Positions 60,886-64,000 of a DNA stretch of 64,000 nt are shown here, one piece after another. Numbering within the stretch: the first letter of the stretch is position 1; each line of letters begins with the position of its first letter. The notes beneath the pieces were generated by a model. The model was not told where the DNA came from. It did no database searches and worked only from the letters and a program-made list of their open reading frames with translations. The DNA comes from Clostridium sp. UBA4548 (GTDB lineage Bacteria; Bacillota; Clostridia; Clostridiales; Clostridiaceae). The stretch lies in NCBI RefSeq assembly GCF_002387895.1, contig NZ_DGLI01000021.1, positions 1 to 64,000 on the forward strand, written 5' to 3'. The position numbers and the translations under genes are program-made.

Positions 60886-61378
60886 GTGTTATCTTCTCCT
60901 TAATTTAAATGATTAATGTTTGGAGGTAATTCAAGGGTTCTGAAACAAGAACAAAATCTAATTAAAGTTCATCTACAGAATTAAACTCCACTTTGCTAAA
61001 TAAGATTTTTATGGATTTTAATAGTTTTAATTTCATTAAATTATATGTAAATTATAACATAAATTTGTATAATTGGTGTGATTCAAATCATATTATCTGA
61101 AAAACAATACTCAAAGATAATTTGATTTTACTATATGAATTTTCATAAATCATTAATATCTAGTATCTATAAAAGAGGAGATAAACTTATTAATCTCAAA
61201 ATAAGATTAATAATACTGTTTAAAAAGATTACGTAAACCTATTTACAAAGTTTAAAATATTATGTATACTGAAGATGCGAAATTTTCGTTCAATTTTTAA
61301 TTAAATTTTAATTTTTAATTATCTAATTGTGATAAATTGAAATTTAAGTAAAAAAATGAGTGATTTAAGGGGGATTTT
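60886..61378 (+). promoter_or_regulatory. Intergenic region before abgT, with promoter
   Basis: TTTACA (61242-61247) and TATACT (61265-61270) with exactly 17 bases between them form a likely abgT promoter. The rest is A/T-rich non-coding DNA; I see no other structure. Confidence 0.6.
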
Positions 61379-62944
61379 ATGAAAACGAATTCAAACAGTG
61401 TAAAAAGAAAAAGTTTAACTATGAAGTTTTTGGATGGAGTAGAGAGAGTTGGAAACAAATTACCACACCCAATAACCTTATTTGGAATATTTTGTGTGGC
61501 AATAATGGTAGTTTCGGCTATAGCTTCATTAACAGGAGTTTCAGTAACTGCAGAGTTAATTGATCCAAAAACTATGCAATTAAAGGAACAAACAGTCACT
61601 GTAACTAATCTACTTAGTGCAGATGGAATTAAGTATATGCTAGAGAATGCAGTAAAGAACTTTACAAATTTTGCACCACTTGGAATGGTACTAGTTGCCA
61701 TGCTGGGTGTGGGAGTTGCAGAAGGAACAGGATATATTTCCGCAGTTCTTAAGAAGGTAGTATCTATAACTCCAAGCAAACTAGTTACTCCTATGGTAGT
61801 TTTATTAGGAGTAATGTCTAATATTGCATCAGATGCAGGTTATGTTGTATTAGTTCCATTAGGAGGACTTATATTTTTAACTTTTAAAAGACATCCTCTT
61901 GCAGGAATAGCAGCAGCTTTTGCAGGAGTTTCAGGAGGTTTTAGTGCCAACTTATTGATTGGAACAACAGACCCAATGTTAGGTGGTATAAGTACTGAGG
62001 CGGCAAAAATATTGAATCCTAATTACGTAGTGGGACCAACAGCTAACTATTTCTTTATGTTTGTATCTACATTTGTAATTACAGTTATTGGAACAATAAT
62101 AACAGAAAAAATTGTTGAACCAAGACTAGGTACTTATAATAAAAAAGTTGAGAATATTGATACAGAAATAAGTTATATAAGTGATGATGAGAAAAAAGGC
62201 TTAAAATATGCAAATTTATCAATATTAGCTCTAGTTGTTTTAATTGTAGCTCTTTGTATACCAGAAGCATCATTTTTAAGAAATCCTAAGAATGGTAGTT
62301 TAATTGATCACTCTCCATTAATGAACGGATTAGTACCAATAATAACAATACTTTTCTTTGTACCAGGAGTTATTTATGGAAAGTTTGCAAAAACAATTAA
62401 GTCAGAAAAAGATGTAGCTGCAAAGTTATCTAAATCCATGGCATCAATGGGTGGATACATTGCACTTGCTTTCGTTGCATCTCAATTTATAGCATATTTT
62501 AGTTACACTAACCTTGGAACTATCTTAGCAGTTAAGGGTGCTGTATTATTAGAAGCTATAGGAATGAAAGGTCCAGTATTATTTATACTCTTTATATTAG
62601 TTACTGGCTTCATAAATCTATTTATAGGATCTGCTTCTGCAAAGTGGGCTATTATGGCTCCAATCTTTGTACCAATGTTTATGAGATTAGGGTATTCACC
62701 AGAATTAACTCAAGTAGCATATAGAATAGGTGATTCAGCAACAAATATCATTTCTCCACTTATGGCTTATTTCGCAGTTATAGTTGCGTTCATGCAGAAA
62801 TATGATGAAGAATCAGGTATTGGAACATTAATATCAATGATGTTACCATTCTCTATTGCCTTTTTAATTTTCTGGACAATCCTTTTAGTAATATGGATGG
62901 CTTTAGGATTGCCTTTAGGACCAGGTGCAGGGCTATTTATGTAA
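61379..62944 (+). CDS. abgT: AbgT-family transporter
   Basis: The 521-residue protein has about 13 membrane segments and AbgT-family blocks (FLDGVERVGNKLPHPITLFGIF, NFAPLGMVLVAMLGVGVAEGTG, GFSANLLIGTTDPMLGGISTEAA, GSASAKWAIMAPIFVPMFMRLG, YRIGDSATNIISPLMAYFAVI). Family members carry p-aminobenzoyl-glutamate or export sulfonamides. The abgA/abgB hydrolase genes of the import system are not adjacent, so the direction and substrate are open. GGGGGAT precedes the ATG. Confidence 0.9.
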   Translation: MKTNSNSVKRKSLTMKFLDGVERVGNKLPHPITLFGIFCVAIMVVSAIASLTGVSVTAELIDPKTMQLKEQTVTVTNLLSADGIKYMLENAVKNFTNFAPLGMVLVAMLGVGVAEGTGYISAVLKKVVSITPSKLVTPMVVLLGVMSNIASDAGYVVLVPLGGLIFLTFKRHPLAGIAAAFAGVSGGFSANLLIGTTDPMLGGISTEAAKILNPNYVVGPTANYFFMFVSTFVITVIGTIITEKIVEPRLGTYNKKVENIDTEISYISDDEKKGLKYANLSILALVVLIVALCIPEASFLRNPKNGSLIDHSPLMNGLVPIITILFFVPGVIYGKFAKTIKSEKDVAAKLSKSMASMGGYIALAFVASQFIAYFSYTNLGTILAVKGAVLLEAIGMKGPVLFILFILVTGFINLFIGSASAKWAIMAPIFVPMFMRLGYSPELTQVAYRIGDSATNIISPLMAYFAVIVAFMQKYDEESGIGTLISMMLPFSIAFLIFWTILLVIWMALGLPLGPGAGLFM

Positions 62945-63304
62945 GGTTCTAAAAATTATAATTAGTTTTTAAAAAAGATATATACTAGAAGAATTCTTTT
63001 GTTGTTAACATATAGATTCTTCTAGTTATTTTTTTATATACAAATAAACTTTTATCTTGGAAATTTATGAATATGGAACCAGATTCAAGACTAATTTTGC
63101 ACATAGAACCTACAGTGATTACCTTAAGGCTTTTGAAAGATGAATAAATTAATTTTTGACTGAGGAAGCCTATAAAAATTCTATAATAGAAATATAATAA
63201 GTTTTTAATAGGAAGGTCTATATTTAACTTTTACTTTTGTTATAATAATAGTGGAAGAAGCCTTTTTATAGAGTAATAAGACAATGGTGAAATGAGGTAA
63301 CTTT
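62945..63304 (+). other. Intergenic region with abgT terminator
   Basis: ACTAGAAGAAT (62984-62994) pairs with ATTCTTCTAGT (63016-63026), followed by TATTTTTTTATA: the abgT terminator. The rest is non-coding and contains the nth leader; I see no other feature. Confidence 0.75.
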
Positions 63305-63937
63305 ATGAATCGTGAAAAAAGAAGAGAGGTTCTAAGTATATTAGAAGAAACTTACAAGGGTGCAAAGTGCGGATTGGATTTCAATAGTCCCTTTGAACTT
63401 TTAATTTCTACAATTCTTTCTGCTCAATGTACAGATGAAAGAGTTAATATGGTGACTAAAGAACTTTATAAGGAATATAATACCCCAGAGGCTTTTGTAA
63501 CCCTAACAGAAGAAGAACTAGGTGAGAAAATAAGGAGTTGTGGCTTCTACAAAAATAAAAGTAAAAATATTTTAGGAGCTTGCAGAGGAATTTTAGAGAA
63601 ACATAAGGGTGAAGTTCCAAAGACTATGGAAGAGCTTATAGAGCTTCCAGGGGTAGGTAGAAAAACTGCAAATGTGGTGCTTTCTAATGCTTTTGGAGTT
63701 CCAGCTATTGCTGTAGATACTCATGTGTTTAGACTTTCGAATAGAATTGGTCTTGCAAAGGGAAAGAATGTGGAAGAAGTAGAAGAAAAGCTTATGAAAA
63801 ATATTCCTAAAAGTATGTGGAGTGATGCACATCACTATATTATTTGGCATGGTAGGAAGATTTGTAATGCAAGAAAGCCCAAATGTGATATTTGTCCATT
63901 GGCTCCTCATTGTGAGTATTTTAATGGAAAGCAATAA
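63305..63937 (+). CDS. nth: Endonuclease III
   Basis: The 210-residue base-excision repair glycosylase/AP lyase removes oxidised pyrimidines. The helix-hairpin-helix with catalytic lysine (LPGVGRKTANVVLSNAFG), catalytic aspartate block (AVDTHVFRLSNRIGLAKG) and the C-terminal [4Fe-4S] motif C-x6-C-x2-C-x5-C (CNARKPKCDICPLAPHC) are intact. It starts with GAGG before ATG 63305. Confidence 0.96.
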   Translation: MNREKRREVLSILEETYKGAKCGLDFNSPFELLISTILSAQCTDERVNMVTKELYKEYNTPEAFVTLTEEELGEKIRSCGFYKNKSKNILGACRGILEKHKGEVPKTMEELIELPGVGRKTANVVLSNAFGVPAIAVDTHVFRLSNRIGLAKGKNVEEVEEKLMKNIPKSMWSDAHHYIIWHGRKICNARKPKCDICPLAPHCEYFNGKQ

Positions 63938-63968
63938 AGATAAAATTTTTTTAGGAAGGTGTTAAGTT

Positions 63969-64000
63969 ATGTCATATGGTGATGAGGCATTAAAAATGCA
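63969..64000 (+). CDS. Start of a further gene, cut by the window edge
   Basis: TTAGGAAGGTG lies seven to ten bases before ATG 63969, which opens MSYGDEALKM. Only ten codons are visible, so the product cannot be named. It starts 31 bases after nth, so it may be in the same transcript. Confidence 0.6.
   Translation, partial: MSYGDEALKM

Overview
The window reads as chromosomal DNA of a low-GC Firmicute, most likely Clostridium sensu stricto. The base composition is strongly A/T rich, ribosome binding sites are GGAGG-like and strong, and the housekeeping genes are clostridial in type: secA-prfB, tex, ribU behind an FMN riboswitch, rimI-tsaB-tsaE, kbl-tdh, tandem AGCS symporters and a soluble chemotaxis-type receptor. 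The species cannot be fixed from this sequence alone.

Left chromosomal part (1-18517). secA is followed by prfB, whose reading frame contains the classic +1 programmed frameshift. A secreted M28 peptidase, tex, the FMN-riboswitch-controlled riboflavin transporter ribU, the rimI/tsaB/tsaE operon (minus strand), a double HD-domain protein, a CBS-ACT protein, a clostridial hypothetical gene, a FabK/nitronate-monooxygenase-like flavoprotein behind two tandem FabT-like palindromes, a flavin amine oxidase and a cell-wall amidase with two near-identical SH3 repeats follow.

Integrated element (18518-37724, about 19.2 kb). A 45-bp direct repeat of the 3' half of the tRNA-Trp gene bounds an integrated element, and the intact tRNA-Trp lies at its right end. 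Inside the element, tandem AGTACCCA sites near both ends look like integrase arm sites. In order it holds a leftward tyrosine integrase and cI-like repressor, a rightward Cro-like/Xis-like early set, a PrimPol-SF3 helicase, a candidate replication origin (GGACA iterons around about 80 bp of A/T DNA), and a serine recombinase. These are followed by a tail-assembly-chaperone-like gene and a tape measure gene, a sigma-70-like factor with three further HTH proteins of late-regulator type, a small-terminase-like gene, a membrane protein, and an AAA+ ATPase/intracellular subtilase pair at the right end. I see no capsid, portal, large terminase, tail tube, holin or lysin gene. The layout (int, divergent regulators, primase-helicase, ori, TerS, cargo) resembles phage-inducible chromosomal islands (phage satellites) more than a complete prophage. 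The orphan tape measure and the protease pair are the most interesting parts.

Right chromosomal part (37756-64000). This holds an exported phosphoesterase, uracil permease with a two-site PyrR leader, two nearly identical alanine/sodium symporters, a missed 47-codon gene, an MFS protein, and molybdate modA-modB without modC. Next come a FAD oxidoreductase overlapping queG, a plsC-like acyltransferase, kbl-tdh (threonine to glycine), a SHOCT-domain membrane protein, a complete liv branched-chain amino acid ABC operon, a soluble chemoreceptor-like protein, abgT, nth, and the first codons of another gene at the window edge.
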